DNA of 64,000 nucleotides. It comes from Brachyspira suanatina. Lineage in GTDB: Bacteria; Spirochaetota; Brachyspiria; Brachyspirales; Brachyspiraceae. The position numbers and the translations under genes are program-made. Positions 35,707 to 44,089 of this stretch are shown in pieces. The notes under the pieces were generated by a model that saw nothing but the letters and a program-made list of their open reading frames with translations, was not told the origin of the DNA and made no database searches. Each line of letters starts with the position of its first letter. Position 1 is the stretch's first letter. The stretch is taken from contig NZ_CVLB01000001.1 in assembly GCF_001049755.1 (NCBI RefSeq), forward strand, positions 1,444,995 through 1,508,994, read 5' to 3'.

Positions 35707-36603
35707 ATGAAAAAATTAGGTTTAGTTTTAGGCGGCGGAGGCGGACTTGGAAGCTATCAAATAGGAGTATGGAAAGCTTTAAGAGAATACGAAGTAGATA
35801 AAATGATTAAAGCAATATCCGGTACTTCTGTAGGCGTTCTTAATGCATGTTTGATAGCACAGAATAATTATGACATAGCCGAATATATTTGGACTAATGA
35901 AATAGAAGATAAAATACTCTCAAAAAAGAAAATGGATAAAAATAATAATTATATATCTTCAAATGGAATTTTCAGTAGAAAAGGATTAATAGAGATAATA
36001 GAAAAATATTTAAATATTGACATCATTATCAATTATGAATATCCAATATATGCCACAGCTGTAAATTTAAAAAACATTGATGCTGAATATTTCAAATTAA
36101 ATAACAAATCAGCAAAAGAAATAAAAGAAATAATGATGGCAACAAGTGCAATACCGGTAATATTCGGAAGGCAGACAATAGAAGGAGTTGATTATATAGA
36201 CGGCGGTGTTGAATTATTAAAAGGAAACAATCTGCCTTTAAAGCCTCTTTATGAAGAAAAATGCGATGAAATAATAGCCATTAATTTATACAAAGAAAGC
36301 ACAAGAGAAAAATTCAATAATTGCAAAGTTTATGAGATAGTACCAAGTAATGATATAGGAAACTTCTTTAATGGGGCTATGGATTTTTCACTTGAAGGTG
36401 CTAAAATGCGTATTAAAGAAGGATACAATGATGCAAAGAATATGCTTAAAGAAATATTTAAAATGGGTAAAACACAATTAGAGAATTTAGAAAATAATAA
36501 TATGCTTTATATGTATGAAAATGATAATGCTGCAGAAAGAAAAAAATTAAAAAAGAAACTTAATAAAGCAATAGATAGTTTAAAAATAGATGATAATAAC
36601 TAA
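35707..36603 (+). CDS. Patatin-like phospholipase
   Basis: 298 aa, soluble. Full patatin signature: glycine-rich oxyanion loop LVLGGGGGLGSYQIGVWKAL at the start, nucleophile Ser in AISGTSVGVLNA (G-x-S-x-G), and catalytic Asp in DYIDGGVELL. A conserved MMATSAIPVIFG segment lies between. Predicted intracellular Ser-Asp lipid acyl hydrolase; no secretion signal. TGGAG ribosome site. The second half beyond 200 is Lys-rich and ends in a charged helix. Co-transcribed with the preceding gene. Confidence 0.9.
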   Translation: MKKLGLVLGGGGGLGSYQIGVWKALREYEVDKMIKAISGTSVGVLNACLIAQNNYDIAEYIWTNEIEDKILSKKKMDKNNNYISSNGIFSRKGLIEIIEKYLNIDIIINYEYPIYATAVNLKNIDAEYFKLNNKSAKEIKEIMMATSAIPVIFGRQTIEGVDYIDGGVELLKGNNLPLKPLYEEKCDEIIAINLYKESTREKFNNCKVYEIVPSNDIGNFFNGAMDFSLEGAKMRIKEGYNDAKNMLKEIFKMGKTQLENLENNNMLYMYENDNAAERKKLKKKLNKAIDSLKIDDNN

Positions 36604-36924
36604 TACAAAATAAATTTTACTTTATAATAAGAAATATTTAGCATACGCAGAGTAAAGTAAAAAAACAAAGATGAATCATATTATAAAAATAGCCATAAAA
36701 ATAATGCCCATTCACCGCGTGTTAATTAAGCTCTAACTCTACAAAAAGCAAGGGATGGATATTAACAATTCTACTAAAAGCTTTAAAAAATAAAATAATA
36801 AAAATTCATATTAAAGCTATAAAGTAAAAGGGCGGGCAAACGTAATGGATTTTTTAAACTTTACAAATTAAATATTTTGAATATAATACTTCGCATAAAA
36901 TTAATTTAATATTAAAGGAATAAT
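36604..36924. repeat. Gene-free stretch with GGGCGGG-type repeat remnants
   Basis: No gene seen. Contains TTCACCGCGTGTTAATTAAG near 36712 and AAAGGGCGGGCAAACG at 36827-36842, motifs that stand out from AT-rich DNA and resemble pieces of the 51.4-51.75 kb gap (GGGCGGG and a GTGCGTTAA word). Probably the remains of a dispersed intergenic repeat. Confidence 0.45.
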
Positions 36925-37425
36925 ATGTATATAGATAAATTATGGGGAGAATATTTTGGTGATTGTGATGACTCATTAGTATTATTAGAGTATTTTGATG
37001 AGAATGATAATACTCAATATAGCGTTAAAAAAATATTTACTGACTTTAATGTATACAATGAATATTCTACAATAAAAGTTGATTCATTTAGAAAAAGTAA
37101 AGATATAAAATATATTTGTAATGGTATTGAACATAATATAGATATAGTAATAGATTTAATATTAGATTTATCAGTATTAATTTTAGAATGTCTTCATAAC
37201 AAAAAAATATATTTAAAAGATTTATATAGTAATTCTGAAAAAGATAAATATATATCAATAAATGCTGATAAGGAAGATATAGAATTATTTATAAATATAT
37301 TAAATGACTTTTCTGTTAATGGTTCTAAGTATGATTTAGCCGATATGTGTGATGATGAAACTATTAATAATATTGCTGAAAAGACAAAATATATAGCAAA
37401 TGAAATGTCAAAATTTATATATTAA
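36925..37425 (+). CDS. Hypothetical acidic protein
   Basis: 166 aa, no recognised family, no signal peptide or membrane helix. Strongly acidic with many Asp/Tyr/Asn, opening with IDKLWGEYFGDCDDSLVLLE. Two hydrophobic helices (DIVIDLILDLSVLILECLH; DIELFINILNDFSV) suggest a compact alpha/beta fold. ATTAAAGGAATAAT provides a ribosome site. Isolated between repeat DNA and a gene with its own promoter; it may be a small immunity-type or stress protein, but nothing in the sequence shows this. Confidence 0.7.
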   Translation: MYIDKLWGEYFGDCDDSLVLLEYFDENDNTQYSVKKIFTDFNVYNEYSTIKVDSFRKSKDIKYICNGIEHNIDIVIDLILDLSVLILECLHNKKIYLKDLYSNSEKDKYISINADKEDIELFINILNDFSVNGSKYDLADMCDDETINNIAEKTKYIANEMSKFIY

Positions 37426-37487
37426 TAAATAAAAAAAATATTAATAACTTTACATAATTTTTTTATTAAAGTTTTAGTTAAAATATA

Positions 37488-37516
37488 TTGAGATTTTTAC
37501 ATTATAAATATACAAT
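37488..37516 (+). promoter_or_regulatory. Promoter of the TPR-M23 gene group
   Basis: TTGAGA (37488-37493), 17-nt spacer, TACAAT (37511-37516), 32 nt before the TPR gene. Confidence 0.5.
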
Positions 37517-37548
37517 ATAGCAACAATCAAATATATGAGGGATTATAT

Positions 37549-38238
37549 ATGAGTATAGGCTCTAGCAGAAGTAAATTAGAAGACGGAATAAAATTTTTTA
37601 GAAATGAAAACTATAAAGAAGCAATAGACTCTTTGGAAAAAATATTCTCAGAAAAAAATGATGTTGAATCCGGATACCATCTAGCATTAGCCTATGCACA
37701 AATTCAAGATTATGATAATACTCTTCAGGTATTTGATAAAATAATGAGAAGACTTGATAATCCTCTTAGACTTATGCAGGCCCATATAATAGTAGGATAC
37801 ATATACGCTGTTAAAGAAATGTATGATCTAGCTGAATTTGAACTTCTAGATGCTTTATCTTCTGGAGTTGAAAATACTCAAATACATGCAGCTTTGGGTT
37901 ATGTTTATTATAAGAAAGGAAATATCAGAAAAGCTATAGAGCATTTGAGAAAAGCTGTTAATCTTGATCCAAAAAGTGCAAATGCTAGAAATTCTTTAGG
38001 ATTTATTTTGGCAGATACAGAAACTAATATAGAAGAAGGAATAGAAGAAATTAGAAAAGCATTGGCGATAGATCCTAATAATCCGGCTTATTTAGATTCA
38101 TTAGGCTGGGCTTTCCTTAAGAAAAATGATTTTGAAAGAGCTAAAGAATTTTTAACAAAAGCTTTTGAACTTGCTCCTACAAACAGAGATATAAAAGAAC
38201 ATTTATTAAAATTAGATAAGTCTTCATATAAAAGATAA
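37549..38238 (+). CDS. Tetratricopeptide-repeat protein
   Basis: 229 aa composed of about five TPR units, e.g. GIKFFRNENYKEAIDSLEKI, LGYVYYKKGNIRKAIEHLRK and LGWAFLKKNDFERAKEFLTK, each with the expected small/aromatic spacing. No signal peptide, so cytosolic. GAGGG ribosome site before the ATG. It heads a same-strand run of envelope genes (two M23 peptidases and a membrane propeller-like protein), so it may scaffold a cell-wall or divisome complex (inference). Confidence 0.88.
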   Translation: MSIGSSRSKLEDGIKFFRNENYKEAIDSLEKIFSEKNDVESGYHLALAYAQIQDYDNTLQVFDKIMRRLDNPLRLMQAHIIVGYIYAVKEMYDLAEFELLDALSSGVENTQIHAALGYVYYKKGNIRKAIEHLRKAVNLDPKSANARNSLGFILADTETNIEEGIEEIRKALAIDPNNPAYLDSLGWAFLKKNDFERAKEFLTKAFELAPTNRDIKEHLLKLDKSSYKR

Positions 38239-38286
38239 CTGTATAAAATAAATAATTTAATATAAAATAATAATTTCGGAGGTTTT

Positions 38287-39468
38287 ATGAAATATATTAT
38301 CAGCATTATATTTTTAATTTCATTATCTTTATATTCTCAAAATAATATTCAATATTTAGGCAATACTTCTCTAAACAGAGGCGGAAAAAATATTGATATA
38401 AAAACTTCTAATGAAATATTAGCAAATGATATTATAGAAACTGAAAAAAATGCTTTTGCTGAAATAAAAATAGGAAATAAATATTATTATCTTGCTCCAA
38501 ATACAAAAATAAAAGTAAGCAATAATAATGCTGTTTTAATAACTGGAGCTATGTATACTAGAAATAAAGCCTTTAATTCTTTAGAAGATTTCAAAAAATA
38601 TGATAATGATATAAAAATATATGCAGATCCTTTCCCATTCTATGCCGGTAAAGTATCAACTATATTCATAGCTTCCAAAGATGAAGTAAAAATAGAAAAC
38701 TCAAAACTTATGGGAAGTGCAAGACCTATAGTAAAATTTTTTGAAGTAAAAAATGCTGATAGAAACATGAAAGTTTATAAAAGTGTATTCGGTATATATG
38801 TAGGTGCTCAGGATAAAAAATATCAATTTATATCTGATATAAAATTAAAAGATAATACAATATTAAATGTGGCAATAGATATAAAATTAGACTTTACTCC
38901 TCCACCACCAAAACCAAAACAAATACCTGGTGTAACTGCTACTATGAAAAATATTATAAGCAATCCTCAAAAATCAAAAGAAGAAAAAGAATTATTAAAT
39001 GGAAAAGTTTATATAAGTTATACTCCTACTAATTATGCAGATAAAGTTTATATAATGCCTTCTCAAGGAAGATACTCATCAGGATTCGGTGCTTTCAGAG
39101 GATACACTAAAGACTATGCAAGATATCATCAAGGATTTGATATAGCCAACACAAACGGTACTCCTATAATAGCAGCAAATAATGGAGTGGTAAGAGTATC
39201 AAGAGAATTATTTGTTAGAGGAAACTGCGTAGTTATAGATCATGGCGAAGGAGTATACAGTTCATATTTCCATATGTCCAAATTAATAGCAAAAGAAGGA
39301 CAGTATGTTAAAAAAGGCGAAGTAATAGGATTAATAGGTTCTACAGGAATGTCTACAGGACCTCATTGTCATTGGGAAATGAGAGCAGGAAATATGACAT
39401 TTGATCCTTTAAGTATTTTAGAAAAGCCTGTTTCATTTAATACTAAAACTCTTACTCAAATAAAATAA
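38287..39468 (+). CDS. Exported M23-family metallopeptidase
   Basis: 393 aa with signal peptide MKYIISIIFLISLSLYSQ. The middle (about 20-230) is a non-catalytic beta-rich region. The C-terminal LytM/M23 domain keeps all zinc ligands: YHQGFDIANTNG (HxxxD) and GPHCHWEMRAG (HxH), so it should be an active peptidoglycan endopeptidase in the periplasm. Ribosome site GGAGG. A second M23 protein lies just downstream. Also possible that it activates an amidase, but intact ligands argue for hydrolysis. Confidence 0.9.
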   Translation: MKYIISIIFLISLSLYSQNNIQYLGNTSLNRGGKNIDIKTSNEILANDIIETEKNAFAEIKIGNKYYYLAPNTKIKVSNNNAVLITGAMYTRNKAFNSLEDFKKYDNDIKIYADPFPFYAGKVSTIFIASKDEVKIENSKLMGSARPIVKFFEVKNADRNMKVYKSVFGIYVGAQDKKYQFISDIKLKDNTILNVAIDIKLDFTPPPPKPKQIPGVTATMKNIISNPQKSKEEKELLNGKVYISYTPTNYADKVYIMPSQGRYSSGFGAFRGYTKDYARYHQGFDIANTNGTPIIAANNGVVRVSRELFVRGNCVVIDHGEGVYSSYFHMSKLIAKEGQYVKKGEVIGLIGSTGMSTGPHCHWEMRAGNMTFDPLSILEKPVSFNTKTLTQIK

Positions 39469-39504
39469 AAATCGTAATTTATAATTAGAGAGCTGATGCA
39501 GTAA

Positions 39505-40680
39505 ATGAAAATAAAAGAGAAATCCATAATAGAATCAGAAAATATACATAAAATAGAACCTTTACTCATTAGGTATTTAACTATAATAACCGCTTTAGTT
39601 TTGATAGTTTTGTTTATATTTTTCTTCGGTACCAATAGGCTTAATGAAGAATATAATACTGTAAATGTTTGGAGTAAAAAAACAGATTCATTAGATCCAC
39701 CATCTCATGATGAAAATTTTTATATAAATGGCATATTCAAACACAACTTTTTCACAAAGCCTGAAGGTATAATACACTATTTTGATTTTAATGGAGATAC
39801 GATATACAGTACAAATCTATCAAGAGGAGAATTAGCAACTTTAAACAATCAGAATTTTATTATATATAAAAGATATGGAAATTATATAGATGCCTATAAT
39901 AATATGGGGGGAATTATATGGCGTACTAATACTTCTATTTATCCAGAAATAGCTCCTTATGCAGAAAGAATAGTATACCATTCAAGCGACAACTCAAAAA
40001 TACAAATGTTTGACTTTAATAATAACCCTTTAAGCAAACATATACAATATGGTGAAATAATAACTGACGGAGCCTTTGCTTTGTATACGGGTGATTATAT
40101 TGCAGGTTTTTCAAGCGGAGATATAGCATATATAAATAGAAACGGTGAATTATCTTTTGCAATATCAACTATTCTAAGCGAAATAAATATAGTAAAATCT
40201 GTAGCAATAAGCGAATACGGAAGTTTTGCATTGGCTGTTAGCGGAATAAGACCTGAATATATTACGCTTTATGATGCTAATGGAAATACTATGTGGTATT
40301 CAGATACAGGACTTAACAGAAGAAGACATGTATCTAGTTATATAAGTGAAAAATCAATGACAGCATTTATGCTTGCTGACAGAGATATTATATTATACTC
40401 ATTAAATAAAGGTAATGAAATAAAAAGAATAAATTTAGAAAAATATAATATGCAAAATGCTATCAACATGAAATTAAATGGCGAAACTAATACTACAATT
40501 ATGAGCGTTTCAAAAGATGCTAGAAGTGTAGTTTTAATATATGATAATCATACAAAAGAAATTGTATTTGAAAAATATTTAGATGGTTGGGTATACAATC
40601 TTGATATATCAAATTTAGAAAATGAATATATGATTGTAACAGACAAGATGATTTATACGTATAAGAGGGTTAAACTATGA
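39505..40680 (+). CDS. Single-pass membrane protein with extracytoplasmic propeller-like domain
   Basis: 391 aa. One membrane helix at about 25-47 (LLIRYLTIITALVLIVLFIF), positive-inside, followed by a large periplasmic region made of repeating beta segments (e.g. IIHYFDFNGDTIYSTNLS, ITLYDANGNTMWYSDTG, IILYSLNKGNEIKRINLE), which read like blades of a PQQ/WD-type propeller. No catalytic motif. The last four bases overlap the next gene (ATGA), so it is translationally coupled with the M23 peptidase and probably works with it at the cell wall. Confidence 0.75.
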   Translation: MKIKEKSIIESENIHKIEPLLIRYLTIITALVLIVLFIFFFGTNRLNEEYNTVNVWSKKTDSLDPPSHDENFYINGIFKHNFFTKPEGIIHYFDFNGDTIYSTNLSRGELATLNNQNFIIYKRYGNYIDAYNNMGGIIWRTNTSIYPEIAPYAERIVYHSSDNSKIQMFDFNNNPLSKHIQYGEIITDGAFALYTGDYIAGFSSGDIAYINRNGELSFAISTILSEINIVKSVAISEYGSFALAVSGIRPEYITLYDANGNTMWYSDTGLNRRRHVSSYISEKSMTAFMLADRDIILYSLNKGNEIKRINLEKYNMQNAINMKLNGETNTTIMSVSKDARSVVLIYDNHTKEIVFEKYLDGWVYNLDISNLENEYMIVTDKMIYTYKRVKL

Positions 40681-41531
40681 AAAAATATATATTATTATTA
40701 TTTATAATATCTTCGTTCTTATTTGCAAGGGTTCCTATTGATCCAAACAGAATAAGAGTAACAAGCACATTCGGAGAGTTTAGAACAGACCATTTTCATA
40801 ACGGAGTTGATTTCGGCGGACATAAAATGGAAATATATCCTGTAAAAGACGGTGAAATAGTTTATTATGTTGATGAAGATGAAGACCCTACTAGACCTCT
40901 TTATGGTGTAGGAAATGTACTTATGATAGAACATCCAGATAATTTAAGAAGCTATTATTATCATATAGAACCAGGCACTATAGAAAAATCTTATGCCAAA
41001 GTTACAGAAAAAGATGTAATAGCACTTACAGGAAATAGCGGAAGATCTGGAGGAGCACATTTACATTTAACTATAGAAAATATGAAAGAGGGATTAGTTG
41101 TCGATCCATTAGAATATTTAAGTATAGATAAAGGCTCAACCCAAGCACCATTGATTCATGGTATATATTTGAGAACAGAAAACAGGCTCATACAAATAAA
41201 AGATAAAATGCCTATGAGTTATAATGGAGAAATAAAATTATTTATCAAAGCCTATGACTTATTAGGCGGAATACCTATGGGGCTTAAAAGAGTAAAAATA
41301 TTTATGAATGATGATTTAGTGAGAGATTATGATTTCACATACTTCATCAAAAGAGATAACGTATATTATATATCTCCAAATTATACCTTTGAAGAAGTGT
41401 ACGGAGTAGATTCGCATTTCTATAGAGGTGGAGTATTCGTTCCTAAAAGAGGAAAATACACATTTAAGGCAGAAGTTACAGATTTTGATAATAAAAGCGT
41501 AGTGTTAACAAGAACTGTTAATTTTTATTAA
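40677..41531 (+). CDS. Exported M23-family metallopeptidase, second copy
   Basis: 284 aa with signal peptide (KKYILLLFIISSFLFA). The M23 domain is N-terminal here: TDHFHNGVDFGGHK (HxxxD) and SGGAHLHLTIENM (HxH) keep the zinc site. The C-terminal 120 residues form a beta-sandwich-like domain (MPMSYNGEIKLFIKAYDL...). Domain order is opposite to that of the protein at 38287. Overlaps the upstream membrane gene by ATGA. Predicted periplasmic peptidoglycan hydrolase. Confidence 0.9.
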   Translation: MKKYILLLFIISSFLFARVPIDPNRIRVTSTFGEFRTDHFHNGVDFGGHKMEIYPVKDGEIVYYVDEDEDPTRPLYGVGNVLMIEHPDNLRSYYYHIEPGTIEKSYAKVTEKDVIALTGNSGRSGGAHLHLTIENMKEGLVVDPLEYLSIDKGSTQAPLIHGIYLRTENRLIQIKDKMPMSYNGEIKLFIKAYDLLGGIPMGLKRVKIFMNDDLVRDYDFTYFIKRDNVYYISPNYTFEEVYGVDSHFYRGGVFVPKRGKYTFKAEVTDFDNKSVVLTRTVNFY

Positions 41532-41541
41532 TAATTAAAAT

Positions 41542-43590
41542 ATGGATTTTAAATTAGAATCAAATTTCAAGCCTTCAGGGGATCAAGTAACAGCAATAGA
41601 CTCTTTGGTAAAAGGACTTGAAAATAAAAATAAATATCAAACTCTTCTTGGAGTTACAGCAAGCGGAAAAACTTTTACTATAGCAAATGTTATAGAAAAA
41701 GCTAATCGACCTACTCTAGTAATGTCTCATAACAAAACTTTAGCAGCACAGCTTTATAGAGAATTAAAAGACTTCTTTCCGAACAATGCTGTTGAATATT
41801 TCGTTTCATATTATGATTATTATCAGCCTGAAGCCTATGTTCCGGCAAAAGATTTATATATAGACAAAGATGCTTCTGTTAATGATGAAATTGACAGATT
41901 AAGACTTAAAGCAACTACATCGCTTCTTGAAAGGAGAGATGTTATAATAGTGGCTTCTGTTTCTTGTATATACGGTTTGGGTTCTCCTGAAGATTACAGA
42001 AAATTATATATTGCTATAGAAAAAAATGGAGAATATGACAGAGATGAAATAATTGAAAAATTAGTGTCTATACAATATGAGCGTGTTAAAGATGTACTTG
42101 AAAGAGCAAGATTCAAAGTTATAGGCGATACTATAGAAATAATGAGTGCCTATTCTGACGAGGTTATTAGAGTAGAATTTTTCGGTGATACAGTTGAGCG
42201 TATAATAAAAATCAATCCTATAACAAGACAAAAATTAGCAGAACAAGACAGAGTTGTAATATATCCAGCAAAGCACTTCGTTACAGGAGGCGATAAATTA
42301 GCTACTGGTATAAAATTAATAGAAGAAGAACTTGAAGAGCAATACAATAAATTTAAATCCGAAGGAAAATTAGTAGAAGCAGAAAGAATATACGGAAGAA
42401 CAAAATATGATTTAGAAATGCTTAGAGAGGTTGGATATTGTGCAGGAATAGAAAATTATTCTCGTCCATTATCAGGAAGAAAAGAAGGAGACAGACCTGC
42501 TTGTTTAATAGACTATTTTCCGGATGATTTTCTCACTATAATTGACGAGTCGCATGTTAGTGTGCCTCAAATTAGAGGAATGTTTTTTGGAGACAGAAGC
42601 AGAAAAGAGACTTTAGTAAAGTACGGTTTCAGACTTCCTTCAGCTCTTGATAACAGACCTTTATACTTTGAAGAATTTGAAAAACTCACTCATGATACAA
42701 TATATATTAGTGCCACACCTGCAGAATATGAATTAAAGAAAAGCTCTCAGGTTGTAGAGCAGATAATTCGTCCTACAGGCTTGCTTGATCCTATAATCGA
42801 AGTATACCCTATTGACGGGCAGATAGACAGGATACTTGAAGAAATAAAAAAGACTGTATCAAACAATGAAAGAATATTCATAACAACACTTACAAAAAAA
42901 ATGGCTGAAGACCTTACAAAATATTTAAATGAAAATGGAGTAAGAACTCGTTATCTTCATTCAGACATTCAAACCGTAGAACGTGTTGAAATAATAAGAG
43001 ATTTAAGACTTGGTGCTTTCGATGTACTTGTTGGAATTAACCTTTTAAGAGAGGGGCTTGATGTACCGGAAGTATCACTTATATTAATACTTGATGCTGA
43101 TAAAACAGGATTTTTAAGAAATACTACTACCCTAATACAGACTATAGGACGTGCAGCAAGAAATGCAAACGGCAGAGTTATAATGTTTGCCGACTCTATA
43201 AGCGATGCTATGAAAGTAGCCATTGATGAAACAGAGAGAAGAAGAACAATACAGATGGAGTATAACAAAGAACATAATATCACTCCTAAAACAATCATCA
43301 AAAAGATACAGGATATCATTGAACGTGAGGAGAAAGTTGAAACATCTTATGAGCTTCATTTCGATTTCAGACGCTTCAATGAAAGAGTGAAAATTGATCC
43401 TGAACAGAAAAGCGATGATTATATAAAAGAGCTTGAAAAAGAAATGAAAAAAGCATCAGATAGCTTAGAATTTGAAAAGGCTATTGAAATAAGAGAAAAA
43501 ATAAATCAGCTTAAACAATTAAAGCCTCAAAAGAAAAATGTTCATAAAAATGTAACTTCCAAAAATCCAAATGGAAAATCTAAAAAATAA
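41542..43590 (+). CDS. uvrB: Excinuclease ABC subunit B
   Basis: DNA-damage recognition helicase of nucleotide excision repair, 682 aa. Walker A GVTASGKTF, the DNA-clamping beta hairpin YYDYYQPEAYVPAKDLYIDK, DESH box in IIDESHVSVPQIRGM, motif VI QTIGRAARNANGRV, and a C-terminal UVR domain (EKEMKKASDSLEFEKAIEIR) for UvrC/UvrA contact are all present. It begins only 10 nt after the M23 gene and has no obvious ribosome site, so translation may depend on coupling or weak initiation. Codon use includes slightly more G/C than its neighbours. Confidence 0.97.
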   Translation: MDFKLESNFKPSGDQVTAIDSLVKGLENKNKYQTLLGVTASGKTFTIANVIEKANRPTLVMSHNKTLAAQLYRELKDFFPNNAVEYFVSYYDYYQPEAYVPAKDLYIDKDASVNDEIDRLRLKATTSLLERRDVIIVASVSCIYGLGSPEDYRKLYIAIEKNGEYDRDEIIEKLVSIQYERVKDVLERARFKVIGDTIEIMSAYSDEVIRVEFFGDTVERIIKINPITRQKLAEQDRVVIYPAKHFVTGGDKLATGIKLIEEELEEQYNKFKSEGKLVEAERIYGRTKYDLEMLREVGYCAGIENYSRPLSGRKEGDRPACLIDYFPDDFLTIIDESHVSVPQIRGMFFGDRSRKETLVKYGFRLPSALDNRPLYFEEFEKLTHDTIYISATPAEYELKKSSQVVEQIIRPTGLLDPIIEVYPIDGQIDRILEEIKKTVSNNERIFITTLTKKMAEDLTKYLNENGVRTRYLHSDIQTVERVEIIRDLRLGAFDVLVGINLLREGLDVPEVSLILILDADKTGFLRNTTTLIQTIGRAARNANGRVIMFADSISDAMKVAIDETERRRTIQMEYNKEHNITPKTIIKKIQDIIEREEKVETSYELHFDFRRFNERVKIDPEQKSDDYIKELEKEMKKASDSLEFEKAIEIREKINQLKQLKPQKKNVHKNVTSKNPNGKSKK

Positions 43591-44089
43591 TTTTTATATA
43601 CTAAAAATTTCTAACTTTGTTAATTTTATTGTTGTTCTTTTCCCGCCGCACACCGCAGGTGGACTTCGTCAAAGTTGCTGCCGTAGGCATGCTTTGCGAA
43701 AGTGCAAGTATAAAATTAGTATTAAATCATACTAAAATTGTTTTACATGTAATATAAATTATCAGTTTAAACTGAAATATAGCCCTTCGCGAAGCGTATC
43801 CGAGCTTGTCGAGGATATAGCTTCTCGCCTGCCGTAGGCACACTTTGTGAGGCGGGCTGCGCCTGTGGCAATACCATACCTGAAGGTACTCCCTTCAGTC
43901 ACAGGCACTTCCTTCGGTCGCAAAAGAAGTGGGGTGCGCGTTAAAGCCATGCATATCTTTAAAATTTAAAAAATTATTTCTTACAAAATATAGTTATTTA
44001 GGTATATACAAACTAAATAATAATAAAGTATAAAATTTTTCATCATAATAGTAAAAAATTTTATACTTAATTTTTATAAAAAATTTAAA
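43591..44089. repeat. GC-rich mosaic hairpin repeat between uvrB and the TPR gene
   Basis: No gene. From about 43634 to 43945 the GC content rises sharply and the DNA is a string of short hairpin words: GCCGTAGGC, CTTTGCGAAAG, CTTCGCGAAG, TATCCGAGCTTGTCGAGGATA split as TATCC/GGATA, GCCGTAGGC again and CCTTCGG. It ends with CAAAAGAAGTGGGGT (43921-43935), which recurs inverted at 45793-45807. A 62-codon minus-strand frame here is just repeat sequence. Confidence 0.7.
43921..43935. repeat. Left arm of inverted repeat flanking TPR gene
   Basis: CAAAAGAAGTGGGGT, exact reverse complement of 45793-45807. The two arms lie on either side of the gene at 44090-45694. Confidence 0.75.

Noticed and set aside
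36830-36836. GGGCGGG as a regulatory operator for the gene at 36925
   Set aside because: Same word recurs in another gene-free gap (51650, 51728) far from any start; better explained as repeat remnant.
43762-43950. 62-codon frame on the minus strand in the GC-rich region
   Set aside because: Entirely composed of hairpin repeat words; no ribosome site, and composition follows the repeat rather than genes.
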